Origin: a bacterium
GTDB lineage: Bacteria; Actinomycetota; Acidimicrobiia; Spongiisociales; ZC4RG35
Assembly: GCA_028819345.1 (NCBI GenBank)
Contig: JAPPLW010000102.1
Span: forward strand, 1-47,872
Direction: 5' to 3'
Length of the DNA: 47,872 nt
In this document: positions 10,152-17,619 of the stretch, one piece after another
How positions within the stretch are numbered: the first letter of the stretch is position 1
Layout of the letters: the number at the start of each line of letters is the position of its first letter
Translations under genes and position numbers: made by a program
Notes under the pieces: model-generated
The model's database searches: none
Seen by the model: only the letters and a program-made list of their open reading frames with translations
What the model was told of the DNA's origin: nothing

Positions 10152-10610
10152 ACAATCTCGGAGCAAAAGCCACAACCCCGCACTTCACCTCTTCAACATG
10201 GGCACCATCCAACCCCTATGCGCCAACGGCTAGTTGCATGTTCGTGACGGCGGCCAGTTTGCCACAACCTCCGACCCGGGCTTCACCAAGAGGTTCTGGG
10301 AGGACACACAATGCGAGTCCCGCCAAAGAGGGTGCTTCCCGAGACCGGCGAGAGCAGAACCTATCGCTGAATTACGAACGGTTCGGTAGTGCTCAGTTCG
10401 GCTTTCTGACCTGCGGGTCTACCCCTTTAAAGTGAGATGCAACGGCGCTGGTGCGACACGCCAAACTCCCAGATCGCAGCCATGCCCGTACGGTGGCTTG
10501 AAACCGCTTTGACCAATTGTGAAACCCGTTGTGGTACATTCCGAAACCGTGGAGGGGCTAGGAACCAGATTGAAGGTGCTTTCTGTTGCTAGTCCGGTTC
10601 GGCCTGTCGC
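10152..10610. other. 459-bp convergent intergenic region with repeat element B
   Basis: Lies between the coiled-coil lipoprotein gene (plus) and the RCC1 gene (minus). Apart from repeat copy B (10255-10316) I see no gene. An open frame 10148-10435 overlaps the repeat and has no protein-like composition. No strong terminator hairpin with a T-run is visible. Confidence 0.6.
10255..10316. repeat. Dispersed non-coding repeat, copy B
   Basis: Diverged copy of 8865-8930, starting CAGTTTGCCACAACC and ending GGACACACAATGCGAG. The tandem operator-like duplication seen beside copy A is absent here, leaving one degenerate half. Confidence 0.6.
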
Positions 10611-12596
10611 CTAGGGTCGTGGTTGCCATTCTGGTAGGACGAGCAGGCTTTTGGGTCCCCAGCAGACGATGGTGTTGTCGGTGCGCAGGCCGCAGGAGTG
10701 CCCCGCGGCTCTGGTGGATACGTCTAGGTACTGGCCGTTAGGCGGGTTGATCTGTCTGTCGTTCTGGTATCTGGCTCCTTCTTTGTTCCACCCCCAGCAG
10801 ACGACGGTGTCGTCGGTGCCCACCGCGCAGGCATGCCTTGGGTTGGTGGAGACCGTCTTGTAACGGCCACCGGGAGCGTCGAGCACGCCGTGTTCATTGT
10901 CGCCCCAGCAGACGATCGTGTCGTCGGTGTCTATCGCACAGGAATGCGCCCCGTTGGCGGAGATGGTCTTGTACCGACCCTCGGGCACTTCCAGCACACC
11001 AGATTCGTTGTCGCCCCAGCAGACGATCGTGTCGTCGGTGTCTATCGCACAGGAATGCAGCGAACCGGCGGAGATGGTCTTGTACCGGCCCTCGGGCGCG
11101 TCCAACTGGTCATAGTCATCGTCGCCCCAGCAGACGATCGTGTCGTCGGTGTCTATCGCACAGGAATGCAGCGAACCGGCGGAGATGGTCTTGTACCGGC
11201 CCTCGGGCGCGTCCAATTGGTCATAGTCATCGTCGCCCCAGCAGGTGATCGTGTCGTCGGCGCGCAAGGCACAGGAATGCCTGAAGCCGGCGGTGATGGC
11301 CTTGAACCGGCCCTCGGGCGGATCCAACCGGCTATCGAAATGGTTGCCCCAGCAGGCAATAGAGTCGTCGGTGCCCAGGGCACAGGAATGAGAGGCACCG
11401 GAGGCTATGGCTTTGAACTGGCCCTCGGGCGCCTCACCCCGCCCCTGATAAGTGTCGCCCCAGCATTCCAGGGTGTTGTCAGCGCGCAAGCCGCAGGTGT
11501 GCCTATCGCCCGCGGTGACGGCCTTGTACTGCCCTTCGGGCGCGTCCAACTGGCCATAGGCCCGGTTGCGGCCCCAGCAGACAAGCGTGTCATCAGTGCT
11601 AATCGCGCAAGAGTGGCGATTGCCCGTCGAGATGGCTTTGAACTCGCCGTCGGGCACTGCGTCCTGCCGGAAGTAGTCGTGGCCCCAGCAGGTTATGGTG
11701 TTGTCATCCCGAATCGCGCAAGCGTTCCATTGGCCAGCCGAGATTGTTTTGACCGTCCCCGGGAGCGCTCTCGCCAACAATCCCGGATTGGACTGGCAGT
11801 GGCCCTCATTACAGATTATGTCCGAGCCCCAGCAGGTCATCGTGTCGTCAGTGCCTATTGCACAGGAATAGAGATCACCGGCGGAGATGCCTTTGAACTT
11901 CCCCTTGGGGACGTTCAACTGGCCGTAGTAATTGTCACCCCAGCAGGCAACGGTGCCGGTGGTGCTCAGCCCGCAGGTGTGGTAGCCACCAACCGACACC
12001 GCCTTGAACTGCCCCTCGGGGGCGTTGAGCATGCCGGAGTGGCTGGCGCCCCAACAGGTGATCGTGTCGTCAACGCGCAAGCCACAAGCGTGGTCTCGAC
12101 CGACCGACACCGCTTTGAACCGTCCCCCAGGCGGCTCGACCAACTCGAACCGATAAGTACAAAGCTCGCCCCGGCACACTTGATCCCTCCCCCAGCAAGT
12201 AACAGTGTCATCGCCGCGGATCGCGCAGGAGTGATCAGTTCCGGCAGACACCGCCTTGTACGGCCCCTCAGAGTCCCCCTCCACCACGGCCCCTTCCACA
12301 AGCACAGACTCCTCCACCACCGGAGCATCCACCTCAGCATCATCAGAATCCCCGTCAGAAACCGCCACTGCATCATCAGAATCCGGAGCCACACCAGGGT
12401 TGTCCCCCTCCCCGTCAGACCCGGACTCGTCGACAGGCGGCACCACCGAAGAATCCCCCTCCACGACAGCATCCTCCACCACAGCCTTTTCCTCTTCCGC
12501 GCTGTCGGTCGATAACAGCGCACCGATCACCCACCACCCACCGGCGACCACCACAACACCGACTACCACCCAAGCCGTCTTGAAACGAGTGCTCAT
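10611..12596 (-). CDS. Membrane-anchored RCC1-repeat protein
   Basis: 661 residues. One N-terminal transmembrane helix (AWVVVGVVVVAGGWWVIGALL) is followed by an acidic Ser/Asp/Glu-rich stalk (about residues 30-115) and then fourteen RCC1-like blades, each ending in a variant of HSCAIDTDDTIVCWG. Each blade has two conserved cysteines, suggesting disulfides in an exported domain. RCC1 repeats form beta-propellers for protein-protein contact; in bacteria they occur in surface or secreted proteins of uncertain role. Blades 10 and 11 are identical in protein and nearly identical in DNA (111-bp period), a sign of recent repeat expansion. No enzymatic domain is visible. Outward-facing topology and adhesion or host-contact roles are inference. 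Confidence 0.85.
   Translation of the reverse strand: MSTRFKTAWVVVGVVVVAGGWWVIGALLSTDSAEEEKAVVEDAVVEGDSSVVPPVDESGSDGEGDNPGVAPDSDDAVAVSDGDSDDAEVDAPVVEESVLVEGAVVEGDSEGPYKAVSAGTDHSCAIRGDDTVTCWGRDQVCRGELCTYRFELVEPPGGRFKAVSVGRDHACGLRVDDTITCWGASHSGMLNAPEGQFKAVSVGGYHTCGLSTTGTVACWGDNYYGQLNVPKGKFKGISAGDLYSCAIGTDDTMTCWGSDIICNEGHCQSNPGLLARALPGTVKTISAGQWNACAIRDDNTITCWGHDYFRQDAVPDGEFKAISTGNRHSCAISTDDTLVCWGRNRAYGQLDAPEGQYKAVTAGDRHTCGLRADNTLECWGDTYQGRGEAPEGQFKAIASGASHSCALGTDDSIACWGNHFDSRLDPPEGRFKAITAGFRHSCALRADDTITCWGDDDYDQLDAPEGRYKTISAGSLHSCAIDTDDTIVCWGDDDYDQLDAPEGRYKTISAGSLHSCAIDTDDTIVCWGDNESGVLEVPEGRYKTISANGAHSCAIDTDDTIVCWGDNEHGVLDAPGGRYKTVSTNPRHACAVGTDDTVVCWGWNKEGARYQNDRQINPPNGQYLDVSTRAAGHSCGLRTDNTIVCWGPKSLLVLPEWQPRP
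11021..11242. repeat. Two nearly identical 111-bp tandem units in the RCC1 gene
   Basis: Units 11021-11131 and 11132-11242 differ by about one base and encode the same 37-residue blade. The neighbouring unit ending near 11020 is also closely related. This is where unequal recombination could add or remove whole blades in frame. Confidence 0.8.
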
Positions 12597-12782
12597 CTAA
12601 GAAACCTACAGCGAACTGCCATCACACAAAGTGCCTGGCCTCAAACATATGGCTTCGGGTCCGATGCTTTTATGCACCAACAACACTATGAACGAAGCCC
12701 ACCGACCCGCACAGCCTGAGGTTGACCCGCTTCGGTGGACGCGCTATGACTTGGGATTGTTCCCAGGAGGAGTGTTCAGAGT

Positions 12783-12944
12783 ATGCCGAAGTCGAGACGT
12801 CCGTATCCGGCGGAGTTCCGAGCGGAGATGGTTCGCCTGGTCAGGGCAGTTCGCACGCCTGGTGAGTTGAGCCGGGAGTTCGAGCCCTCTGATCAGACGA
12901 TCCGCAATTGGGTGAACCAAGCCGGTGTGGATGCCGACCTACCA
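12783..12944 (+). pseudogene. IS3-family OrfA transposase remnant (N-terminal helix-turn-helix)
   Basis: About 54 residues match the OrfA helix-turn-helix opening: KSRRPYPAEFRAEMVRLVRA..GELSREFEPSDQTIRNWV. OrfA proteins are usually about 90-110 residues and continue into a leucine-zipper region, which is missing: homology stops near 12944, where a different transposase fragment begins in another frame. A plausible ribosome site (AGGAGG) precedes the ATG. Non-functional on its own. Confidence 0.7.
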
Positions 12945-13245
12945 AAAGATCCCCTTGGGCACCCCCGCCTGGTTCCTGCGGTACAGAAACCGGTTACAAA
13001 TAGAAAACGTCAACGGCATGCTCAAAAGCCGAGGCGGCATCAAAGACGGGTGGTGCCGAGTACTGAACAAAACCGGACACACCCTAGGAGTGCTCGTTCT
13101 CGCTGTCGCTCATAACCTACGAGAACGGAAACGCTATAGGCATCGCCTCCACCAAAAAATGGCCTGCGAACGGCGACCAGCGGACGCAGAACCGCTACCC
13201 GACGAACCGCAAACCGCGGCGCACCCCTCCCGAGGGCCGCCCTAA
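12937..13245 (+). pseudogene. DDE transposase remnant (C-terminal end)
   Basis: The frame entering near 12937 reads PLGTPAWFLRYRNRLQIENV NGMLKSRGG and AVAHNLRERKRYRHR, resembling the C-terminal part of DDE transposases in which a GT-AW..RY..R..IE..NG.LK block closes the catalytic domain. The catalytic N-terminal two thirds are absent. It follows directly on the IS3 OrfA fragment in a different frame, so the locus is a chimera of two broken elements. I see no terminal inverted repeats. Confidence 0.6.
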
Positions 13246-13458
13246 CCCCAAACCCTGCCTTTCAGCACCGACACCAACACCCTCTTGGTTTCGCCGCGTC
13301 CCAAACCCCCGCCGGTGACACCTAACCGCCCCACCACCCTCCCCGGCTAACCCGAAACACCCCCGGGAACGGCCCAAAACCCTCCAAAACGACCTGAAAC
13401 AGCGCGCCAAGGGCTAAATCGCCAACGAATTCCAGCCTAAATGGCAAACATACCTCGG

Positions 13459-13531
13459 TGGGGCCGGTGGGAATCGAACCCACGACCTCCGGGTTAAAAG
13501 CCCGTTGCTCTGCCAATTGAGCTACAGCCCC
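13459..13531 (-). tRNA. tRNA-Lys (anticodon TTT)
   Basis: The minus strand folds as a cloverleaf: acceptor GGGGCTG pairs with CGGCCCC, the D arm is AGCTCAATTGGCAGAGC, the anticodon loop is CTTTTAA, and the T arm is GTGGGTTCGATTCCCAC. The discriminator base is A at 13459. The 3' CCA is not encoded (CCG follows). Confidence 0.95.
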
Positions 13532-13620
13532 GCCCCACAGGATACGACATGGAGCGGATCCATTCCACTCGAATTGGCTTGAATGGTTCAATACCGCGCT
13601 GGGTCTCACGGCTGGGGTCG

Positions 13621-13626
13621 TAGTAT
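13621..13626 (+). promoter_or_regulatory. Candidate -10 box TAGTAT
   Basis: TAGTAT ends nine bases before the ATG at 13636, with no ribosome site between them, so the transcript would be leaderless or nearly so. Confidence 0.4.
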
Positions 13627-13635
13627 TTCTCTTCG

Positions 13636-14091
13636 ATGTCCAAGCCCGGCGCCTCGCCCTTCTCGATAACCAGGAAGGCCCGGTTGCTGCTGGTTCTCTT
13701 GGTGTTGGCGGGTTCGGTTTCGGCTGCATGCTCGGAGTCGGACGACGTGACGTGCCCGGAGGGCAGTGAGGCATTCGTTCGGTACGAGTTGTTCATGGGA
13801 CGGAGCGGCCCGGGAGGGGAGGTGGTCAGCGACCAAGCGTGGGACGCCTTTCTCGGAGACACCGTCACGCCCCGGTTCCCCGATGGCCTGACCGTCCTCG
13901 ACGCCCGCGGCCAGTGGCGGAACTCGGAGGGGGAGATTCTGAAAGAACGCTCCAAGGTGTTGGTGATAATCGCTCCCCCCGGGGATGAGCCGAGAGGACT
14001 GATCGACGAGGTCTCGGACGAATACAAGCGCCGTTTCAACCAGGAGTCGGTGCTCGAGGTCGAAAGCGACGCCTGCGTTTCCTTCTCCTGA
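13636..14091 (+). CDS. DUF3574-family lipoprotein
   Basis: 151 residues. A basic signal sequence and hydrophobic core (ARLLLVLLVLAGSVSAAC) end in a lipobox at about residue 32. The mature part carries the DUF3574 pattern: YELFMGRSGPGGEVVSDQAW, the block VTPRFPDGLTVLDARGQWRN, ERSKVLVII and YKRRFNQESVLEV. Family members are small secreted or lipid-anchored proteins of unknown function, found in many bacteria. It stands alone between a tRNA (opposite strand) and a potassium channel gene. Confidence 0.85.
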   Translation: MSKPGASPFSITRKARLLLVLLVLAGSVSAACSESDDVTCPEGSEAFVRYELFMGRSGPGGEVVSDQAWDAFLGDTVTPRFPDGLTVLDARGQWRNSEGEILKERSKVLVIIAPPGDEPRGLIDEVSDEYKRRFNQESVLEVESDACVSFS

Positions 14092-14225
14092 CGTCGGCCG
14101 CCGCCCTGAGACTGGCTTCCCGCTAACACGCCACCTCCCATGTGTCCGAGTTTCCCTTCTCTCCCGGCAGGGGTCTGATTAATACTCGGTTTCAGCCCTA
14201 GACAAACGATACGCGGTGATTCCGG

Positions 14226-14675
14226 ATGCCCATGAGACTTGTCAAGCGCCTCTTATTCGACCTTCTGGCCCTTCTCCGCCACCCTTGGATTCTGGCGGTC
14301 CGTCCCCTACTGAGGACGCGGCGTTTCGGAGTCATCACCACAGCGTTCTTGGGATTCGCCGTGGTGGCGGGACTCCTGCACTCCCTGTTCGAAGGTATCC
14401 ATCCTGCTGAAGGACTGTGGTGGGCCCTGGTGACCCTCACAACCGTGGGGTACGGCGATGTCGCCTCGGTAACAACTGGTGGCCGCATAACCGGCGCACT
14501 GCTAATGCTGACAGGCATCGGGGCCCTGGCTTTCATCACTGCAAACATCGCCGCCTTCTTCGTTGAGAGTGACTCCACAAGGGAATTCCAGAGCGAACTT
14601 GTCGCTATTAACGAACGACTCGACCGCATTGAGGAAGCCTTGGCCGACCGGAGCCGGTCCGACAGCAAGGACTGA
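14226..14675 (+). CDS. Two-transmembrane potassium channel
   Basis: 149 residues with the layout of the Ion_trans_2 family: first helix VITTAFLGFAVVAGLLHSLF, pore helix and selectivity filter LWWALVTLTTVGYGDV (TVGYGD is the K+ signature), second helix GALLMLTGIGALAFITANIA. It ends in a short charged coiled coil (SELVAINERLDRIEEALADR) instead of the RCK/TrkA-N regulatory domain of larger channels. It would assemble as a tetramer in the inner membrane and conduct K+. A second in-frame ATG at 14232 is an alternative start. Confidence 0.88.
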   Translation: MPMRLVKRLLFDLLALLRHPWILAVRPLLRTRRFGVITTAFLGFAVVAGLLHSLFEGIHPAEGLWWALVTLTTVGYGDVASVTTGGRITGALLMLTGIGALAFITANIAAFFVESDSTREFQSELVAINERLDRIEEALADRSRSDSKD

Positions 14676-14683
14676 CCCGGGCG

Positions 14684-15832
14684 TTATACCTTGGTGAGCA
14701 CCTCTCGGGGATTGTCCACGAAGATCCGTTGGATCAACTCCTCGGGGAAGCCCTTGTAGCGCATCAGGTTCCTGACCGTCTCGGGGAGATGGCGCCAGCC
14801 GTGGCCGCCGTAGCGTCTCAGCCAGTGCTTCAGGGCAATGTCGGAGGAGACCAGCACCCGGTCGGGGTATCCGGCGTCGGCCACAGTCCTCAGCCAGTTG
14901 AGCCGGATGGCGTCGTTGGGCTGATCGACCGCTGAGCGCTGGCGGAAGGACCCCTCCCAGCCGAAGGTGTCGAACGCCAGGTAGACGCCGGTCTTGGCCA
15001 GTTCGAGGAGCGGCCCGCTGTCGAAGACGTTGGTGCCCGCCGAGGTGTTGAACCGGCTGTCGCAGTGATCAATAACGGTGCGGCTCAAATCCCCCCCTGC
15101 TTCGTCGACCACCCTGACGATGTCGAAGGGCGATGCGGGGTTGAATCCGGGATGCACAGACAGGGCCACCCCGGTGGCGACCGCGGCCTTGGCCGAGGCG
15201 CGCAGTGACTTCTCCTCGTTGGGATGCATGGGGTGGTCCATTCCGACCTCTCCGATGATTCCGGCCTTCACGCCCCCGGCCACGCCCACCTCGATGTCCT
15301 GGACCATCAACTCCACCAACTGCTCCTCGGAGAGATCATCCATGTCCGGTGGGTGATAGTCGGCCAGATACCAACCGGTGGCCATGACGACGTGCACCCC
15401 GGTGGCCCGGGAGATCTCCACCAGGCCGAGGGGGTCCCGGCCCATCCCCCGGGTGGTCTGATCGACGATAGTGGAGCCGCCCACCCGCCGGAACTGGTCG
15501 AACTCGTAGATGGCGTCGTCGATGGAGTCGAGCTTCTGGTCGCCGTAGTAGACCCAGTGCTTCTGGCGGTCGTTGAGGTTCTCCAGGGTGACGGGCTGTC
15601 CCCACTTGGCGCCCCAGGTGGCCGCCGTCCCGGGACCCTCCTGTCCCGGCTCCCAGCCTGCTTCGGCCCGGCGCATGATCGGCACGTACTTCTTGGCGCC
15701 GGTCTTGTACTGCTCGACGCCGGTGATGCCCTTGGTGAGGTCCAAGAGCACGTGCTCGTGGATGAGAGAGATGCCGGCCTGTTCGGGCGGGATGGGCCCG
15801 AGGACCGTCTGGATGTATCCGCCGTCGGCCAT
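14684..15832 (-). CDS. Phosphotriesterase-family metal-dependent hydrolase
   Basis: 382 residues of the amidohydrolase-superfamily phosphotriesterase-related group. The metal-binding HxH is His25-Glu-His27 (LIHEHVLLD); later ligands are in KAGIIGEVG, ALSVHPGF, VIDHCD and LVSSDIAL. The GEVG position has Glu where true phosphotriesterases carry a carboxylated Lys, as in many lactonase or PTE-homology proteins, so the natural substrate is probably a lactone or ester and not an organophosphate. The start overlaps the stop of the cyclase gene by one base (TGATG), making it the last gene of a three-gene operon with cyclase and nitroreductase. Confidence 0.83.
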   Translation of the reverse strand: MADGGYIQTVLGPIPPEQAGISLIHEHVLLDLTKGITGVEQYKTGAKKYVPIMRRAEAGWEPGQEGPGTAATWGAKWGQPVTLENLNDRQKHWVYYGDQKLDSIDDAIYEFDQFRRVGGSTIVDQTTRGMGRDPLGLVEISRATGVHVVMATGWYLADYHPPDMDDLSEEQLVELMVQDIEVGVAGGVKAGIIGEVGMDHPMHPNEEKSLRASAKAAVATGVALSVHPGFNPASPFDIVRVVDEAGGDLSRTVIDHCDSRFNTSAGTNVFDSGPLLELAKTGVYLAFDTFGWEGSFRQRSAVDQPNDAIRLNWLRTVADAGYPDRVLVSSDIALKHWLRRYGGHGWRHLPETVRNLMRYKGFPEELIQRIFVDNPREVLTKV

Positions 15833-16776
15833 CAGAGCACCGCCACCGGGGTGACCAGCGACCCGGTCCCCTTGGGGAGGTTGAGCGGGCCCACCGTCAA
15901 GAGGAAGGTGTCCTGACCGGCCTCGGCGCAGGCGGCGCCCAGGGCCTCGAGGTCCATGTTGTGGATGAGCGGCAACCCGTAGAACACCTCGGCCAGAACA
16001 TGTACAGGGCTCCGGCAGTAGGCCTCGTGGCGGTGCGGGAAGGTGTCGCCCGGCGAGTCGGTGGCCACCAGGCTGACGTCCTTGGAGGCCAGCACGTCGA
16101 TGCAGTCGGTGTCGAGGCCGGCCCAGGTCCCGTGGTGCCAGGTGCCGTGCTCGCTGAGTTCGGTGGCCGCTAGGCCGACCCTGATGGTCCCGCCGATCCG
16201 GATCACGACCGCGTCGCCCGGTTCGATCCTGTCCAGGGCATGCTCCAACTCTTCGGGCATCACCGAGTCACCCGGCTCCAGGGCGTCGAGGCCACGACGG
16301 CGGGCGATGTCGATGAACACCGCACGGGTGGCTATGGCCGCCATGGGGGTAATGTCCATCTCGGGGTTCTTCACCCCCTCGGACATGGTCACCACGTCGG
16401 GGAAGTAGTAGCCGTTGAAGGTCCAGCCCCTGTAACCCATGTGAGCCAGGGCGTCGATGTGGGTGTGGGTCATCCCGTGGATCCGGGTGGAGAGACGGTC
16501 GGAGGAGGACTGGGTGAGGTCGCCCTCCTCGTATCCCCCCTCGTCGGCCTTGATGATCTCGTGCACCACGAACGGGTCCGTGTAACGCTGATGGGTCTCC
16601 TTCAGGTCGAGCGGCCGCGACAGGGGAAAGGCCCTACCGCTCCGGACCGCCGCGGCGCCCCGGAGGGTCGAATCGGAGTCGAGCAGGTTGAGAGTGCCCA
16701 GATCGTTGGGCCAGCGGTTCCAGTTGCCGGAGTGCCCGGGCCACTGGTCGGGGGGCCATTCCTTCAATACGTCCAT
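15832..16776 (-). CDS. Cyclase / kynurenine formamidase-like hydrolase
   Basis: 314 residues from the ATG at 16776, chosen because AGGAGG lies about ten bases upstream; the GTG at 16788 would overlap that ribosome site. The cyclase-family metal motif appears as HGMTHTHIDALAH (family pattern HxGTHxDxxxH). VLASKDVSLVATDSPG and HRHEAYCRSPVHVLAEVFYGLPLIHNMDLE are typical of the larger bacterial cyclase homologues. Characterised members hydrolyse formamides, amides or cyclic intermediates with Mn/Zn. It sits between a nitroreductase (15 bases upstream) and a PTE-like hydrolase (one-base overlap), so the three likely act in one degradation route; the substrate is unknown. Confidence 0.84.
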   Translation of the reverse strand: MDVLKEWPPDQWPGHSGNWNRWPNDLGTLNLLDSDSTLRGAAAVRSGRAFPLSRPLDLKETHQRYTDPFVVHEIIKADEGGYEEGDLTQSSSDRLSTRIHGMTHTHIDALAHMGYRGWTFNGYYFPDVVTMSEGVKNPEMDITPMAAIATRAVFIDIARRRGLDALEPGDSVMPEELEHALDRIEPGDAVVIRIGGTIRVGLAATELSEHGTWHHGTWAGLDTDCIDVLASKDVSLVATDSPGDTFPHRHEAYCRSPVHVLAEVFYGLPLIHNMDLEALGAACAEAGQDTFLLTVGPLNLPKGTGSLVTPVAVL

Positions 16777-16791
16777 TGGGTTTGTCACCTC

Positions 16792-17439
16792 CTAGGGGGC
16801 TGCGGTGAGCGGCGTCCCCTCGAAAGACTCTCTCCGGGCGAAGCTCTCCACGGGGTTGCGGGACAGTCGGGTGGCTCTCCACTCCGGATAGCCGACGGTC
16901 ATGACGGCCGCCAGGCCGTAGCCGTCGGGGACCGACATGGTAGCCGCCCACTCCGCCTCGGCAGGGATCGCCAGCGCGGTGATCCGGGATCCCACTCCCC
17001 GGGCCGACAGGGCGAGTTGCAGATTCTGCACGAACGGGTAAATGGACCCGCCTCCGACGAAGCTCACCCGGTCCAGGTTGCGATCGGTGAGGGCGAACGA
17101 CGCCAGTTCCGCCCACACGAACAGATGGACCGGCGCCTGGTGCATGTTGGCGTGGTAGTCGGTCCCCTCCTGGAGCTTGCGGGCCTGGTCGCCGGTTAGC
17201 TCCTCGGGGGATGGGTACCACTTGGCGGTGTATGCCCTCCACTCCTGGGAACTGATCTCGCTGACTCTCTTTCGGAGGTCGAGATCCCGCACCACCACCA
17301 CCCGCCACGGCTGGCGGTTGCCGCCGCTGGGAGCGAACCGGGCGTCGTCAAGCGCAGAGTAGATCACCTCGTCGGGGACGTCATCGGGCAGATAGAGCCG
17401 GACTCCCGACATGGTGCGCATCACTTCGGACAACTCCAC
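16792..17439 (-). CDS. Nitroreductase-family FMN oxidoreductase
   Basis: 215 residues from the GTG at 17439, which has AGGAG five bases upstream and gives the usual family opening (ELSEVMRTMSGVRLY). ARFAPSGGNRQPWRVVVV is the conserved FMN-binding segment near the N terminus; GSIYPFVQNLQLALSARGVGSRITAL is the second, and YPEWRATRLSRNPVE closes the protein. Members reduce nitro groups, enones, quinones or halogenated rings with NAD(P)H and FMN. First gene of the minus-strand operon with cyclase and PTE-like hydrolase. Confidence 0.85.
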   Translation of the reverse strand: MELSEVMRTMSGVRLYLPDDVPDEVIYSALDDARFAPSGGNRQPWRVVVVRDLDLRKRVSEISSQEWRAYTAKWYPSPEELTGDQARKLQEGTDYHANMHQAPVHLFVWAELASFALTDRNLDRVSFVGGGSIYPFVQNLQLALSARGVGSRITALAIPAEAEWAATMSVPDGYGLAAVMTVGYPEWRATRLSRNPVESFARRESFEGTPLTAAP

Positions 17440-17552
17440 CGCCACTCCTATTTGGTCCACTCGCTCATCTGAGTCCTATGAGCCTATCACCGCATTCTGT
17501 GGGCCTCGTCTGCCGACCATCGTCGGTGTCACGGTTCGCCCAACCTGTGGAT

Positions 17553-17579
17553 TTGACAAAGCCAGATTATGCATATAAT
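17553..17579 (+). promoter_or_regulatory. Near-consensus sigma-70 promoter of the iron importer operon
   Basis: A full -35 TTGACA (17553-17558) and a full -10 TATAAT (17574-17579) are separated by 15 bases, slightly under the optimum. ATTAT-GCAT-ATAAT forms a small palindrome over the -10 and could hold a repressor. Transcription would begin near 17586, so an ATG at 17569 cannot be the start of the gene. Confidence 0.75.
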
Positions 17580-17619
17580 ATTTCGCCAATCCTTATTGTC
17601 TAAAATATGCGGGGTGATC

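Noticed and set aside
10148-10435. 95-codon open frame overlapping the stop of the coiled-coil lipoprotein (ATGA)
   Set aside because: The overlap looks like coupling, but the product is low-complexity with no hydrophobic core, it runs through repeat element B, and it lacks a ribosome site.
12597-13458. A complete insertion sequence or integrative element beside the tRNA
   Set aside because: No terminal inverted repeats, no duplicated tRNA end, no integrase; only two broken transposase pieces are present.
14684-15832. Calling the hydrolase a true organophosphate-degrading phosphotriesterase
   Set aside because: The position of the carboxylated lysine is occupied by Glu in a GEVG context typical of PTE-homology proteins and lactonases.
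17569-17619. ATG at 17569 as the start of the iron-binding protein
   Set aside because: It lies within the promoter, before the predicted transcription start, and would place 17 residues ahead of a complete lipoprotein signal.
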